DNA of 36,185 bases from Inquilinus limosus (GTDB taxonomy: Bacteria > Pseudomonadota > Alphaproteobacteria > DSM-16000 > Inquilinaceae), in the NCBI RefSeq assembly GCF_002195995.1, contig NZ_NHON01000042.1:14755-50939 (forward strand). The letters run 5' to 3'. The notes beneath the pieces were generated by a model. It was not told where the DNA came from. It saw nothing but the letters and a program-made list of their open reading frames with translations, and made no database searches. The position numbers and the translations under genes were made by a program. This document shows, one piece after another, positions 8,831 through 16,748 of this stretch; position 1 is the first letter of the stretch, and each line of letters starts with the position of its first letter.

Positions 8831-10219
8831 ATGACCGCCAACACCCTGCCCGCCGCCGGCCATGCGGTGGCCGAGCAGCTCGGCCGCTGGATCGCCGGCA
8901 CCGAGGCGCGCGCTTTGCCGGACGAGGCGGTGGCCACCGCCCGCCGGCTGCTGCTGGACGTCGCCGGGCTGTGCGTCGCCGGCCGGCGCGAGGACTACAT
9001 CGCCGCCACGCTGCAGGCGGCGGACGGCACCGGCGGCTGCACCGCGCTGGGCCATGCCCGGCCGCTGACCGCCTTCGACGCGGCGCTGGTCAACGGCACC
9101 GCGGCGCATGGCGAGGATTACGACGACACCTTCGAGGGCGGCCCGGTCCATTCCGGCGCGGTGATCGTGCCGGCGGTGCTGGCCGCCTGCGAGCGCGAGC
9201 GGCTCGGCGGCGAGGCGCTGCTGCGCGGCATCGCGGTGGGGGCGGAGCTGATGTGCCGGATGGCGCTGGTGGCGCCGAAGGCGATCCACACCGCCGGCTT
9301 CCACCCGACCGCCGTGCTGGGCGCCCTGGCCGCCGCCGGCGGTGTCGCGGCCAGCCTGGAGCTGCCGGCCGACCAGGCGGCGTCGGCGCTGGGCATCGCC
9401 GGCAGCATGGCCGCCGGCATCATCGAATACCTGGCCGAGGGCACCTCGACCAAGCGCATGCATGCCGGCTGGGCCGCCCAGTCCGGCCTGCGCGCGGCGC
9501 TGATGGCGCGCGGCAGCTTCGCCGGCCCGCGCACGGTGCTGGAGGGGGTGCACGGCTTCTACAAGGCCTTCGCGCCGTCGCGGCAGCCGGACTTCGCGCC
9601 GCTGCTGGACGGGCTGGGCCGCGACTGGGTGATGGCCGGCATCGCCTTCAAGCCCTATGCCTGCGGGACCATGACCCAGCCCTTCATCGACTGCGCCATC
9701 CGGCTGGCGCGGCAGGGCGTGCGGGCCGAGGAGATCGTCGCGATCACCTGCAATGTCGGCGAGGGCACGGTGCACCGGCTGTGGGAGGACCTGGCGGTGA
9801 AACACCGGCCGCCCACGCCCTATGCCGCCAAGTTCAGCACCCCCTTCTGCATGGCGGTCGGCTTCTTCGACGGGCGCGCCGGCTTCGGCCAGTTCACCGA
9901 GGCGCGGATCCGCGACCCGCAGGTGCTGGCCCTGGCCGCGAAGATCCGCTACCGCATCGACCCGGCGGACGAATACCCGAAGAACTTCACCGGCCAACTC
10001 GCCGCCACGCTGGCCGACGGACGGGTGGTGGAGATCCGGCAGCCGCATCTGCGCGGCGGCGCCCGCGAGCCATTGAGCGATGCGGAGCTGGAGGCCAAGG
10101 CCCTGGACAACCTGCGCTATGGCGGCTGGGACGACGACCGGGCCGAGGCCGCGCGGGGCTGGTGCCGGGACGCCTTCGGGGCCGCCGACCTCTCCGCCCT
10201 CGCCGGTTTCCGGGGCTGA
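8831..10219 (+). CDS. MmgE/PrpD family protein, paralogue 2
   Basis: A 462-residue MmgE/PrpD protein in the same transcript as the GntR gene (five-base gap). It shares the family plan with the minus-strand paralogue. HGEDYDDTFEGGPVHSGAVIVPA replaces the DDTHLKTVIHP region, HAGWAAQSGLRAALMA matches HPGRAAQNGLTAALLA, and AFKPYACGTMTQPFIDC matches SYKPFACGIVIHPAIDG. Divergence in the first and last of these suggests the two proteins act on different substrates or in successive steps rather than being recent duplicates. By family knowledge it would catalyse a dehydration, isomerisation or decarboxylation of a carboxylate. Confidence 0.9.
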   Translation: MTANTLPAAGHAVAEQLGRWIAGTEARALPDEAVATARRLLLDVAGLCVAGRREDYIAATLQAADGTGGCTALGHARPLTAFDAALVNGTAAHGEDYDDTFEGGPVHSGAVIVPAVLAACERERLGGEALLRGIAVGAELMCRMALVAPKAIHTAGFHPTAVLGALAAAGGVAASLELPADQAASALGIAGSMAAGIIEYLAEGTSTKRMHAGWAAQSGLRAALMARGSFAGPRTVLEGVHGFYKAFAPSRQPDFAPLLDGLGRDWVMAGIAFKPYACGTMTQPFIDCAIRLARQGVRAEEIVAITCNVGEGTVHRLWEDLAVKHRPPTPYAAKFSTPFCMAVGFFDGRAGFGQFTEARIRDPQVLALAAKIRYRIDPADEYPKNFTGQLAATLADGRVVEIRQPHLRGGAREPLSDAELEAKALDNLRYGGWDDDRAEAARGWCRDAFGAADLSALAGFRG

Positions 10220-10347
10220 CCGGGGCCGGTCCCGGCCGCCGCGCGGTTTTGCCTGGACCCACAAGGGCTTGCATCCCGCCGCGGCTTCATCCCATCCTTG
10301 CCGGCAACAGGTTCCGCCAGGAACCGACCGCAAGCCGGGAGGGACCC

Positions 10348-10767
10348 ATGGTCAAGGCCGTGTTGACCGGGACGGATGACCAGGGCGGTGCCGTGTCGAT
10401 CCCGAAGGGCGACATCGTCTTCATCCGCGAATCCTACCGGTCGGGCGAGATCCCCGGCCGCACCAAGATCGATTTCGGCACCGCCGCGACGGAGCAGGAG
10501 GCCTATCTGGTCGATTCGCTGACGACGGTGCTGAAGAAGCTGGGCAACGGCGTGGTGGTCGCCCGGCTGACCACGCCGTCGGGCACGCCGGTGCACATCG
10601 TCGCGGCCCGGGTCGAGGGCGTGCGGGCGCCGCAGAGCTGGCACCACCCGAGGGCGCGCACGGTGCTGCTGGCCCGTGGCCGCGAGATCCAGGTGCGCGA
10701 GGAGCGCGACCTGGTGCTGCGGCGGATCAACGCCGCACGGCCGGAGCGGGCGAAGCCGATCGCGTAG
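10348..10767 (+). CDS. Hypothetical protein
   Basis: A 139-residue protein of no family I recognise. It begins at ATG 10348 with GGGAGGG seven bases upstream. It has no signal peptide or membrane segment and looks like a small mixed beta/alpha soluble protein. The start is MVKAVLTGTDDQGGAVSIPKG, then DSLTTVLKKLGNGVVVARLTTPSG, and the end is basic (RRINAARPERAKP). Codon use matches the surrounding genes. It follows the MmgE/PrpD gene after 128 bases and is probably not part of that operon. A composite repeat lies downstream. Confidence 0.7.
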   Translation: MVKAVLTGTDDQGGAVSIPKGDIVFIRESYRSGEIPGRTKIDFGTAATEQEAYLVDSLTTVLKKLGNGVVVARLTTPSGTPVHIVAARVEGVRAPQSWHHPRARTVLLARGREIQVREERDLVLRRINAARPERAKPIA

Positions 10768-10813
10768 AGCGGGTGATGACGAGCAGATCATGTGGAGGGC
10801 CACATTGGCGTTG

Positions 10814-10975
10814 CCTCTCCCGCAAGCGAGACTTTTTCATAACGCTTCCCCTTGCCGTCATTGCGAGGAGGCGAAGCCGACGAAGCAATCCAGGGGACGG
10901 TGCGCACCGGCTCCTGGATTGCTTCGCTGCGCTCGCAATGATGGTGTTGGGAAAGGGTCTCGCTTGCGGGAGAGG
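10814..10975. repeat. Nested composite palindromic repeat (family 2 copy c inside a second inverted repeat)
   Basis: Perfect 19-bp outer arms CCTCTCCCGCAAGCGAGAC (10814-10832) and its complement (10957-10975) enclose a family 2 element at 10855-10944, which is inverted relative to the 4237 copy. The outer arms resemble part of the repeat at 31456-31589 (CCTCTCCCGC, GCGAGAC). It fills most of the 323-bp gap between the hypothetical gene and csbD, where I see no gene. Confidence 0.85.
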
Positions 10976-11040
10976 CCACGCCAAGATGCGGGACATCCCG
11001 CCGTTCTTCGGCCGGGCGCGCTGACGTGATCCAACAGACA

Positions 11041-11067
11041 GAAACGGGCCGGGAAGAGCCGGCCCGT
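11041..11067 (-). terminator. Rho-independent terminator of csbD
   Basis: The stem ACGGGCCGG / CCGGCCCGT (11044-11052 with 11059-11067) has a six-base loop. On the minus strand it is followed by GTTTCTGT, 24 bases past the csbD stop. Confidence 0.75.
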
Positions 11068-11090
11068 CCTGCGATAGCGCATCCCGAGGG

Positions 11091-11291
11091 TCAGTTCATG
11101 TTGCGGGACCAGTCGTCGACCTGGCGCTCGGCCTCTTCCCTGGCGATGCCGTAACGCTCCTGGACGCGGCCGACCAGCTGGTCGCGCCGGCCGTCGAGCA
11201 CGTCGAGGTCGTCGTCGGTCAGCTTGCCCCACTGCACCTTGGCCTTGCCCTTCATCTGCTTCCACTGGCCGGAAATCTGGTCCCAGTTCAT
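11091..11291 (-). CDS. CsbD family stress-response protein
   Basis: A 66-residue hydrophilic protein with the CsbD pattern: MNWDQISGQWKQMKGKAKVQWGKLTDDDLDVLDGRRDQL at the start and an Ala/Glu-rich helix (YGIAREEAERQVDDW) at the end. CsbD proteins are small, abundant, general-stress-induced proteins of unknown biochemical role. The GATCTCCTG-side sequence upstream gives a GGAGATCG ribosome site before the ATG. It has its own terminator and lies 22 bases after the PPC-domain gene, so the two could be co-transcribed. Confidence 0.93.
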   Translation of the reverse strand: MNWDQISGQWKQMKGKAKVQWGKLTDDDLDVLDGRRDQLVGRVQERYGIAREEAERQVDDWSRNMN

Positions 11292-11313
11292 CGCGATCTC
11301 CTGTCTCGAGGTG

Positions 11314-11751
11314 TCAGGCCCGAATCAAAGCGAGCCCGCTTTCCGGATCGAACGCCTTCCGCAGATGCGCCGGGGATTCGGTGACGATCAGCTCCAGCGT
11401 CGGCCGCACCCGGGCCTCGGCCAGATGGCCGGCCAGGGCGGTGCCGTCGCGGCGGCCCAGCACCAGATGCACATGCAGCGCCGGCTTGCCGTCGGGCGAC
11501 ACCGCGACGTCGCCGATCAGCGACGCCACCTCGACCTGCTCCTGCACCGGGATCGGAAGGTATTCCTTCCGATCCCAGTCGAAATAGCGCAGCCCGGCCT
11601 CGCTGAAGGCGCCGATGCCGGTGATCTGGGCAGCGGTCAGCCGCTCCGCCTCGGCGAAGCGCTGCAGGCTCTCCATCACCGCCTCCCCGGTCTCGAGGAT
11701 GACGGCGAAGACCCGCTGGCCGTCGGCCGCATGCAGCTGCTTGACGTTCAT
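11314..11751 (-). CDS. PPC (DUF296) domain DNA-binding-like protein
   Basis: A 145-residue single PPC domain, the fold also found in plant AT-hook proteins; prokaryotic members form trimers that bind zinc. The sequence shows ADGQRVFAVILETGEAVMESL, ITGIGAFSEAGLRYFD, and the metal site HVH plus a downstream His (H93, H95, H109 in ALHVHLVLGRRDGTALAGHL). The ATG at 11751 (MNVKQLHAADGQR) agrees with the usual family start and has GGGAG upstream. An in-frame ATG at 11769 with GAGGAG just before it is a real alternative. Its function in bacteria is unknown. Confidence 0.88.
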   Translation of the reverse strand: MNVKQLHAADGQRVFAVILETGEAVMESLQRFAEAERLTAAQITGIGAFSEAGLRYFDWDRKEYLPIPVQEQVEVASLIGDVAVSPDGKPALHVHLVLGRRDGTALAGHLAEARVRPTLELIVTESPAHLRKAFDPESGLALIRA

Positions 11752-11821
11752 CCGTCGCTCCCATCGCACTCCTCAGGGCAACGGGCCGCCGAAGCGATGC
11801 GTTCCGGCCGGGACGGACGGC

Positions 11822-12349
11822 TCAGGCGTCGCAGGCGGTGTCGACGTCCCTCAGCGCCGCGGTCACCCCCGCCAGGGAGAAGGTGTAGGCCGTCTTGGTG
11901 CCCCGGGCCGAGACCGCCTTCACCAGCATGGTCGCGCCCGCCTTCATCGCCGCGACCAGGGCGTGATCCATCCGGGTGCTGATCGACCAGGCCGTGTCGC
12001 CCTTGGTGAACATCCGGAAGCGCTGATCGCCGATGATCGCCGTGACCTCGCTGCCGGTCTTGTAGGCGTATCCGGCCACCAGGCTGACGACGTCGCTGCT
12101 GTTCTCGGCCGGCCGGTCGGTGACCAGAAGATAGATGTCGCCGTGCCGCACATTGGTCGGCCGCAGCTCCGTCGGCCGGCTGGCGGCGTAGCACACGGTC
12201 CCGCCGGCATCGGCGGCCTGGAAGGAAGACCAGTCCCCGTGCGTGGCAATATAGCGGACATCCCGAGCCGACAGCGGGGTCGCCGCCCCCCAGACGGCGG
12301 ATGCGGTGACAATGGCGGCGAGCGCGAATGCGTTTCGAAGCTTCGACAT
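11822..12349 (-). CDS. IalB (invasion-associated locus B) family secreted protein
   Basis: A 175-residue exported protein. Residues 1-28 form a signal peptide (MSKLRNAFALAAIVTASAVWGAATPLSA) with likely cleavage after SA. The mature part carries the IalB pattern: a WSSFQA-type opening, one Cys in GGTVCYAASRP, the strand-rich middle DIYLLVTDRP and FRMFTKGDTAWS, and the closing YTFSLAGVTAALRDVDTAC. The two Cys could form a disulphide. The family is widespread in alphaproteobacteria, named after a Bartonella invasion gene, but its general role is unclear. An AT-rich stretch at 12397-12440 with TATACT on the minus strand (12404-12409) is a plausible promoter. Confidence 0.82.
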   Translation of the reverse strand: MSKLRNAFALAAIVTASAVWGAATPLSARDVRYIATHGDWSSFQAADAGGTVCYAASRPTELRPTNVRHGDIYLLVTDRPAENSSDVVSLVAGYAYKTGSEVTAIIGDQRFRMFTKGDTAWSISTRMDHALVAAMKAGATMLVKAVSARGTKTAYTFSLAGVTAALRDVDTACDA

Positions 12350-12594
12350 GATCCAATCTGTTTGAATGTTTCAGGTCCCGCTGCGATGCAGCCAAGCTGG
12401 ACTAGTATATGAAAATGATCTCGTAAAGCCTTAATATTCCCCAGATAGTTGCAGGACAATCCGGCCGCCCTGATATCCGCACGCTGCCGCAGGGCGCGTC
12501 ACGCGCGGCCGAGCAGCCGGGCGAAAGCGCGCCGAAGCTCCGCGGCCTCGTCATCGATCATTCCTCCCGGGCCATGCGTCAGCGTGCTTCGCCG

Positions 12595-13479
12595 TCAGTC
12601 GCCCGTGCCGTCTTCACCCCATCGGATCGGCCATTCCTCCGCCTCGGCGGCCACGGTCCGCAGCGCCTCCAGAGCCGGCTCCAGCACCGTGCGGTCGGCG
12701 CTTTCCTGGTAGACCACATGGACGGGGTAGGAGAATTCGGGCGCCCGCGGCACCAGGCGGAGCCGCCCGGCTTTCAGATAGGGCTGCGCCGCCCGGGCCC
12801 GGAAATATCCCGATCCACCGCATCTGAGGATGAAGCTCAGCCCCAGCGGGCCGAGATCGACCAGAAGGCCGGGATTCACCAGGTCCGGGAAGTTCATGTT
12901 GTGGCTGGCGGAGAAGCGCGGCCCCCAATCGACATAGACATAGCCCGAATTGTCCAGGTCGGTCTCCTGGTGCGTGGTCACGCAGATCAGCTTCTCCGTC
13001 AGCAGTTCCTCGATACGCAGGCCGGGCAGCTGCTGGGGCTGATGCATGACCGCGATGTGCAGCAGCCCCTCCGCGATCTGCCGCATCAGCTCACCGGCGA
13101 TGCTGATCTCGGTCCGGATCGCGACCTGAGGCGCACTGCGCCGCATCTCCAGCAGCCAGTTCAGCAGCAGCGGATTCCACAGGCTGAATTCGCCGCCGAA
13201 GGCCAGGAGCGTCCGACCCGTTTCGAGCAGGGCCATCTGCTCGCAGGCATGCCGCCACATCTGCACCAGCGAGGGCGCGTGGCGCAGGAACTGCTCTCCC
13301 GCCGGAGTCAGGGCCGCGCCGGACTTGCTGCGCACGAACAGCGCCCGTCCCAGCTGGCTTTCCAGCAGCCGGATGCGCGCCCCCACGGTCGTCTGCGCCA
13401 CGTTCAGCCGCTCCGCCGCGCGGACAAAGCTGCCGGCATTCACGATTTCGAGGAAGGTCTGCGCGAGCCGGATATCCAT
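12595..13479 (-). CDS. LysR family transcriptional regulator
   Basis: A 294-residue LysR-type regulator. The N-terminal helix-turn-helix is clear (FLEIVNAGSFVRAAERLNVAQTTVGARIRLLESQLGRALFVRSKSGAALTPAG, about residues 9-62), followed by a periplasmic-binding-like effector domain. It is transcribed divergently from a small membrane-protein gene (13609). The 129-base gap between them holds two TGCGCGCA palindromes, so that gene is the most obvious target. The effector is not predictable from sequence. Confidence 0.92.
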   Translation of the reverse strand: MDIRLAQTFLEIVNAGSFVRAAERLNVAQTTVGARIRLLESQLGRALFVRSKSGAALTPAGEQFLRHAPSLVQMWRHACEQMALLETGRTLLAFGGEFSLWNPLLLNWLLEMRRSAPQVAIRTEISIAGELMRQIAEGLLHIAVMHQPQQLPGLRIEELLTEKLICVTTHQETDLDNSGYVYVDWGPRFSASHNMNFPDLVNPGLLVDLGPLGLSFILRCGGSGYFRARAAQPYLKAGRLRLVPRAPEFSYPVHVVYQESADRTVLEPALEALRTVAAEAEEWPIRWGEDGTGD

Positions 13480-13540
13480 GTCCGTATAGCAAAAACATTG
13501 CAGTCATCAGTCAATCAATTTCGCTTGTCATAGCGGCATC

Positions 13541-13588
13541 TGCGCGCAATCGATGGTTCCCAAACGCCGCGCAGCCAATATGCGCGCA
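13541..13588. promoter_or_regulatory. Paired TGCGCGCA palindromes, candidate operators
   Basis: Two identical 8-bp palindromes at 13541-13548 and 13581-13588 are exactly 40 bp apart; the second extends to ATGCGCGCAT. They lie between the divergent LysR and membrane-protein genes. The near-integral helical spacing would put both on one face of the DNA. Confidence 0.4.
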
Positions 13589-13608
13589 TCGGCACAGGAG
13601 GTTCGGAG

Positions 13609-14040
13609 ATGGCGGACACGACGAAGTTGGGAGACCGCTGGCGCAACTATCGACCGTCGAAAGCGACGGCTTTCTGGTCATGGGTCGCGGTCAGCGCCCT
13701 GACGATGCTGATCGGGTTCACCTGGGGCGGATGGGTGACGGGCGGCTCGGCCCAGGACATGGCCCGGCAGGCGCGGGCGGAGCTGGTGGCCGATGTCTGC
13801 GTCGCAAATTTCCTGGATGCCCCGGATGCCCAGAAGCAGCTGGCCTCGTTCAAGGACACGAGCAGCTGGCGCCGCAACGATTTCATCAAGGATGGCGGCT
13901 GGGCGAAGATCGGTGCCGATGGCAAGCCGACGACCGAGGCGATCTCGCTCTGCGTCAAGAAGCTCGGCGACGCGAAGCTGCCGGCAAAGGAGCAGCAGGC
14001 GACCAACGACAAGGCCGACGCCGCCACGGTCACCCGCTAG
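13609..14040 (+). CDS. Hypothetical single-pass membrane protein
   Basis: A 143-residue protein with an excellent ribosome site (AGGAGG, seven bases before ATG). A short cytoplasmic start (MADTTKLGDRWRNYRPSKAT) leads into one hydrophobic segment at about residues 20-43 (AFWSWVAVSALTMLIGFTWGGWVTGG). An outward-facing domain of about 100 residues follows, with two Cys (VCVANF and SLCVKK) that could pair. The basic N-terminus suggests N-in topology. It resembles unnamed alphaproteobacterial proteins that I cannot assign to a function. It lies 43 bases upstream of a lone receiver protein. Confidence 0.8.
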   Translation: MADTTKLGDRWRNYRPSKATAFWSWVAVSALTMLIGFTWGGWVTGGSAQDMARQARAELVADVCVANFLDAPDAQKQLASFKDTSSWRRNDFIKDGGWAKIGADGKPTTEAISLCVKKLGDAKLPAKEQQATNDKADAATVTR

Positions 14041-14083
14041 GCGGGCCGCCGATCGTCAGTGAACCGCTGGAGGGAGCTGCCGG

Positions 14084-14485
14084 ATGGACGCACGGCCGGA
14101 CACGGACCACGCCGCCCCATCGACCGCCGTGCTGGTGGTCGAGGATGATGCCTTCCTGCGATCCTCGATCGCGTCCTTTCTCGAACAACGCGGCTTCGTG
14201 GTCTCGGCGGCGGGCTGTGCCTCGGACGCGATCCGGATCCTGATGACCGGGACACCGGTCGATGTCATCTTCACGGATGCGAGGATGCCGGGCGTCCTGA
14301 ATGGCCTCGACCTCGCCCGCTGGGTGCGGGATGAGCGGCCGGGGATCACGGTGATCGTCACCTCGGCGGACCTTGGAGCGTCGGAGCCTGCAGCCCGGAC
14401 GCTGGGCGCCCGGTCCGTGATCCAGAAGCCCTACGATCCCGAGACCGTCGAAAGCCATATCCGGGAGGACAGCATGCATTCCTGA
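14084..14485 (+). CDS. Single-domain response regulator (CheY-like receiver)
   Basis: A 133-residue stand-alone receiver domain. The acidic pocket is VVEDDAFL near residues 19-24, the phospho-acceptor Asp is in VIFTDARMPG, the Thr/Ser switch is in VIVTSAD, and the conserved Lys is in VIQKPYDP. There is no output domain, so it must act through protein contact, as in a phosphorelay or motility/stress circuit. No histidine kinase is adjacent. The upstream membrane-protein gene is close enough to share a transcript. It converges on murA with a 23-base gap. Confidence 0.93.
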   Translation: MDARPDTDHAAPSTAVLVVEDDAFLRSSIASFLEQRGFVVSAAGCASDAIRILMTGTPVDVIFTDARMPGVLNGLDLARWVRDERPGITVIVTSADLGASEPAARTLGARSVIQKPYDPETVESHIREDSMHS

Positions 14486-14508
14486 TGCATGCGCCCTCCG
14501 CTCGGCCG

Positions 14509-15846
14509 TCAGCCGGCGGCGTCGACCCGCCGGATCCGGGCACCGCAGCGGCGCAGCCGGTCGACCAGGCTGTCATAGCCGCGGTCGACATGCTCGACCC
14601 CGTGCAGCGTGCTGGTGCCCTCGGCGCCCAGCGCCGCGATCAGCAGGGCGGCGCCGGCGCGGATGTCGGTCGCCGTCACCTCCGCCCCGTGCAGCGCCGG
14701 GACGCCGCGGATCACGGCGTGGTTGCGCACCACCCGGATGTTGGCGCCCATGCGCTGCAGCTCCGGCACATGGCGGAAGCGGTTCTCGAACAGCGTCTCG
14801 GTGATCATCGCCGCGCCCTCGGCGCAGGACAAAAGGGCCATGGCCTGGGGCTGCAGGTCGGTGGCGAAGCCGGGATAGGGCTGGGTCATGATGTCGACCC
14901 CGACCAGCCCGCCGGCGCCGCGCCGGGCGGTGACCGCGCCACCGGCCGCCGCGATCTCGATCCCCGCATCCTGGAACACCGGCAGCGCAGCGCTCAGCAG
15001 CTCGGTCGAGGCGCCGGCCAGGCGCAGCTCCCCCCCCGTGGCCGCGGCGGCGCAGATCAGCGTGCCCAGCTCGATCCGGTCCGGCAGCACGTCATAGGTG
15101 GCGCCGTGCAGCCGGTCGACGCCGCTGATGTGCAGCGTGTCGGTGCCGATGCCGTCGATGCGGGCGCCCATCGCCGACAGGCAGCGGGCCAGGTCCGTCA
15201 CCTCCGGCTCGCGCGCGGCGTTGGTGATGCTGGTCTCGCCCTTGGCCAGCGTCGCCGCCAGCATCAGGTTCTGGGTGGCGCCGACCGAGGGGAAGGGCAG
15301 CACGATGGCGGCGCCGCGCAGCCCGCCCGGCGCGCTCAGCACCACCTCGCCGCCCTCGATCTCGGCGGTCGCGCCCATCTGGCGGAAGCCGGCGAGGTGG
15401 AAGTCGACCGGCCTGAGGCCGATGGCGTCGCCGCCCGGCAGCGGCAGGGCGATCCGGCCCAGCCGGGCCAGCGCCGCGCCGGCGATCAGGAAGGAGGCGC
15501 GCATGCGGGACACCAGGGCCGAATCGACCCGGCCGCTGCCGAAGCCGGCGCCGCCCAGGGTGCCGGTCAGGGCCGGGCCGCTCTCGTCCCAGGACACCTC
15601 GGCGCCGAGCTCGGCCAGGATGCCGGCCAGGATGGCGACGTCGAGGATCCGCGGCAGGTTGCGCAGCGTCAGCCGCTCGTCGGTCAGGGCGGCGCAGACC
15701 ATCAGCGGCAGCGCCGCGTTCTTGGCGCCGGCGACAGCGATCTCGCCCCTGAGGGGCACGCCGCCGTCGATCTCCAGCCGTCCGGCCGCCGACGCGGTCC
15801 ACCACGGCGCCGCACGACGGAACGACACGACATTTGCACGCGACAT
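14509..15846 (-). CDS. murA: UDP-N-acetylglucosamine 1-carboxyvinyltransferase with Asp at the active-site Cys position
   Basis: A 445-residue enzyme of the EPSP-synthase/MurA fold. It catalyses the first committed step of peptidoglycan synthesis, moving enolpyruvate from PEP to UDP-GlcNAc in the cytosol. The catalytic Lys is in GAKNAALP. The mobile loop reads LPGGDAIGLRPVDFH where E. coli MurA has PGGCTIGARPVDLH, so Cys115 is replaced by Asp (D140 here; codon GAC at 15427-15429). TQPYPGFATDLQPQ and TDIRAGAALL carry the later active-site Asp and Arg. The ATG at 15846 is used, with GGAG upstream; a TTG at 15864 could add six residues. It is not next to other cell-wall genes, so it could be the only MurA or a second copy. 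Confidence 0.93.
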   Translation of the reverse strand: MSRANVVSFRRAAPWWTASAAGRLEIDGGVPLRGEIAVAGAKNAALPLMVCAALTDERLTLRNLPRILDVAILAGILAELGAEVSWDESGPALTGTLGGAGFGSGRVDSALVSRMRASFLIAGAALARLGRIALPLPGGDAIGLRPVDFHLAGFRQMGATAEIEGGEVVLSAPGGLRGAAIVLPFPSVGATQNLMLAATLAKGETSITNAAREPEVTDLARCLSAMGARIDGIGTDTLHISGVDRLHGATYDVLPDRIELGTLICAAAATGGELRLAGASTELLSAALPVFQDAGIEIAAAGGAVTARRGAGGLVGVDIMTQPYPGFATDLQPQAMALLSCAEGAAMITETLFENRFRHVPELQRMGANIRVVRNHAVIRGVPALHGAEVTATDIRAGAALLIAALGAEGTSTLHGVEHVDRGYDSLVDRLRRCGARIRRVDAAG

Positions 15847-15937
15847 GGGCACCCGGCTCCACAACCTTGATCAGGACATCGTTACCGCCGGGATAGCACG
15901 ACCGACCCTGCGGCGGTCCAGCCGGAAGCGAAACGAG

Positions 15938-16687
15938 TCAGGATCCGGGCGGATGGGAGAAGCCGGTCGCCAGCTGGTGCGCCCATTCGGGACGGCCGTT
16001 CTCCGCTGCCCTTCGGGCCGCGCGCTCGTGGTCGTAGGGGATGGCGATCAGCTCCGCCGCCACCCGGTCCCCGTCCAGCTCCAGCATCGCGTAGCGGGCG
16101 GCGGGCGACCCCGATTCGGAGACATGGGCCGGCGGCGTCGGGTCGTCATAGGCCGGGGCCCCGATGCTGCCGGGATTGAGGATCCAGCGGCCATCTGGCA
16201 GGCGCAGCAGCCACGGCAGGTGGCTGTGGCCGCACAGCACCACCCGGGCAGAGACACCGGCCAGCCGCGCGGCGATGGCGTCGGTCGGGGCGTGGACCAG
16301 CCGGCCGGCCTCGACATCCTCCAGCAGATAGGCGTTGTCGTCCCCCGGCCGGGCATGGAAGGCGGTGATGCCGCCCGGCAGCTCCAGCCGCGCCGGCAGG
16401 GCGCCGAGCCACGCCCGGCCGGCGGCGCCCACCTCGCTGCGGGCGTAGCCGTCGGAGCTCCGCGGCGAGTCGTCTCCGTCCTCCCACACCCAGCGGTCAT
16501 GGTTGCCGCGCACGGTCGGCCAGCCCTTGGCCATCAGCAGGTCCAGCGTCTCGCGCGGCCAGAGCGGGCCGGAGACGCAGTCGCCGAGATTGACGATGGC
16601 GTCGGCGCCGCGGCGGCCGAGATCGGCCAGCACGGCCTCGAGGGCCGGGAGGTTGCCGTGGATATCGGCGAGGACGGCGAAGCGCAT
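15938..16687 (-). CDS. Calcineurin-like metallophosphoesterase (YfcE/Ap4A-hydrolase type)
   Basis: A 249-residue dimetal phosphoesterase. The order of motifs is complete: D8 and H10 (LADIHGN), D36 (NLGDCVSG), N62-H63 (RGNHDRW), a lone His in TAFHARPGD, GHSH (LCGHSHLPW), and then LNPGSIG. It belongs to the small cytosolic group that includes phosphodiesterases and Ap4A/protein phosphatases; the substrate is not predictable. It is transcribed with murA in the same direction but separated by 91 bases. Confidence 0.88.
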   Translation of the reverse strand: MRFAVLADIHGNLPALEAVLADLGRRGADAIVNLGDCVSGPLWPRETLDLLMAKGWPTVRGNHDRWVWEDGDDSPRSSDGYARSEVGAAGRAWLGALPARLELPGGITAFHARPGDDNAYLLEDVEAGRLVHAPTDAIAARLAGVSARVVLCGHSHLPWLLRLPDGRWILNPGSIGAPAYDDPTPPAHVSESGSPAARYAMLELDGDRVAAELIAIPYDHERAARRAAENGRPEWAHQLATGFSHPPGS

Positions 16688-16748
16688 GCGGGACCTGCGG
16701 CGGAGGGCGGGAGGGCCACGATGCCGCCCCGCCGCACCGATGGGAAGC

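Noticed and set aside
10220-10347. A GC-rich stretch ending GCGCGGTTTT after the second MmgE/PrpD gene as a terminator
   Set aside because: Only short, competing stems are possible and the T-run is weak; the evidence is insufficient.
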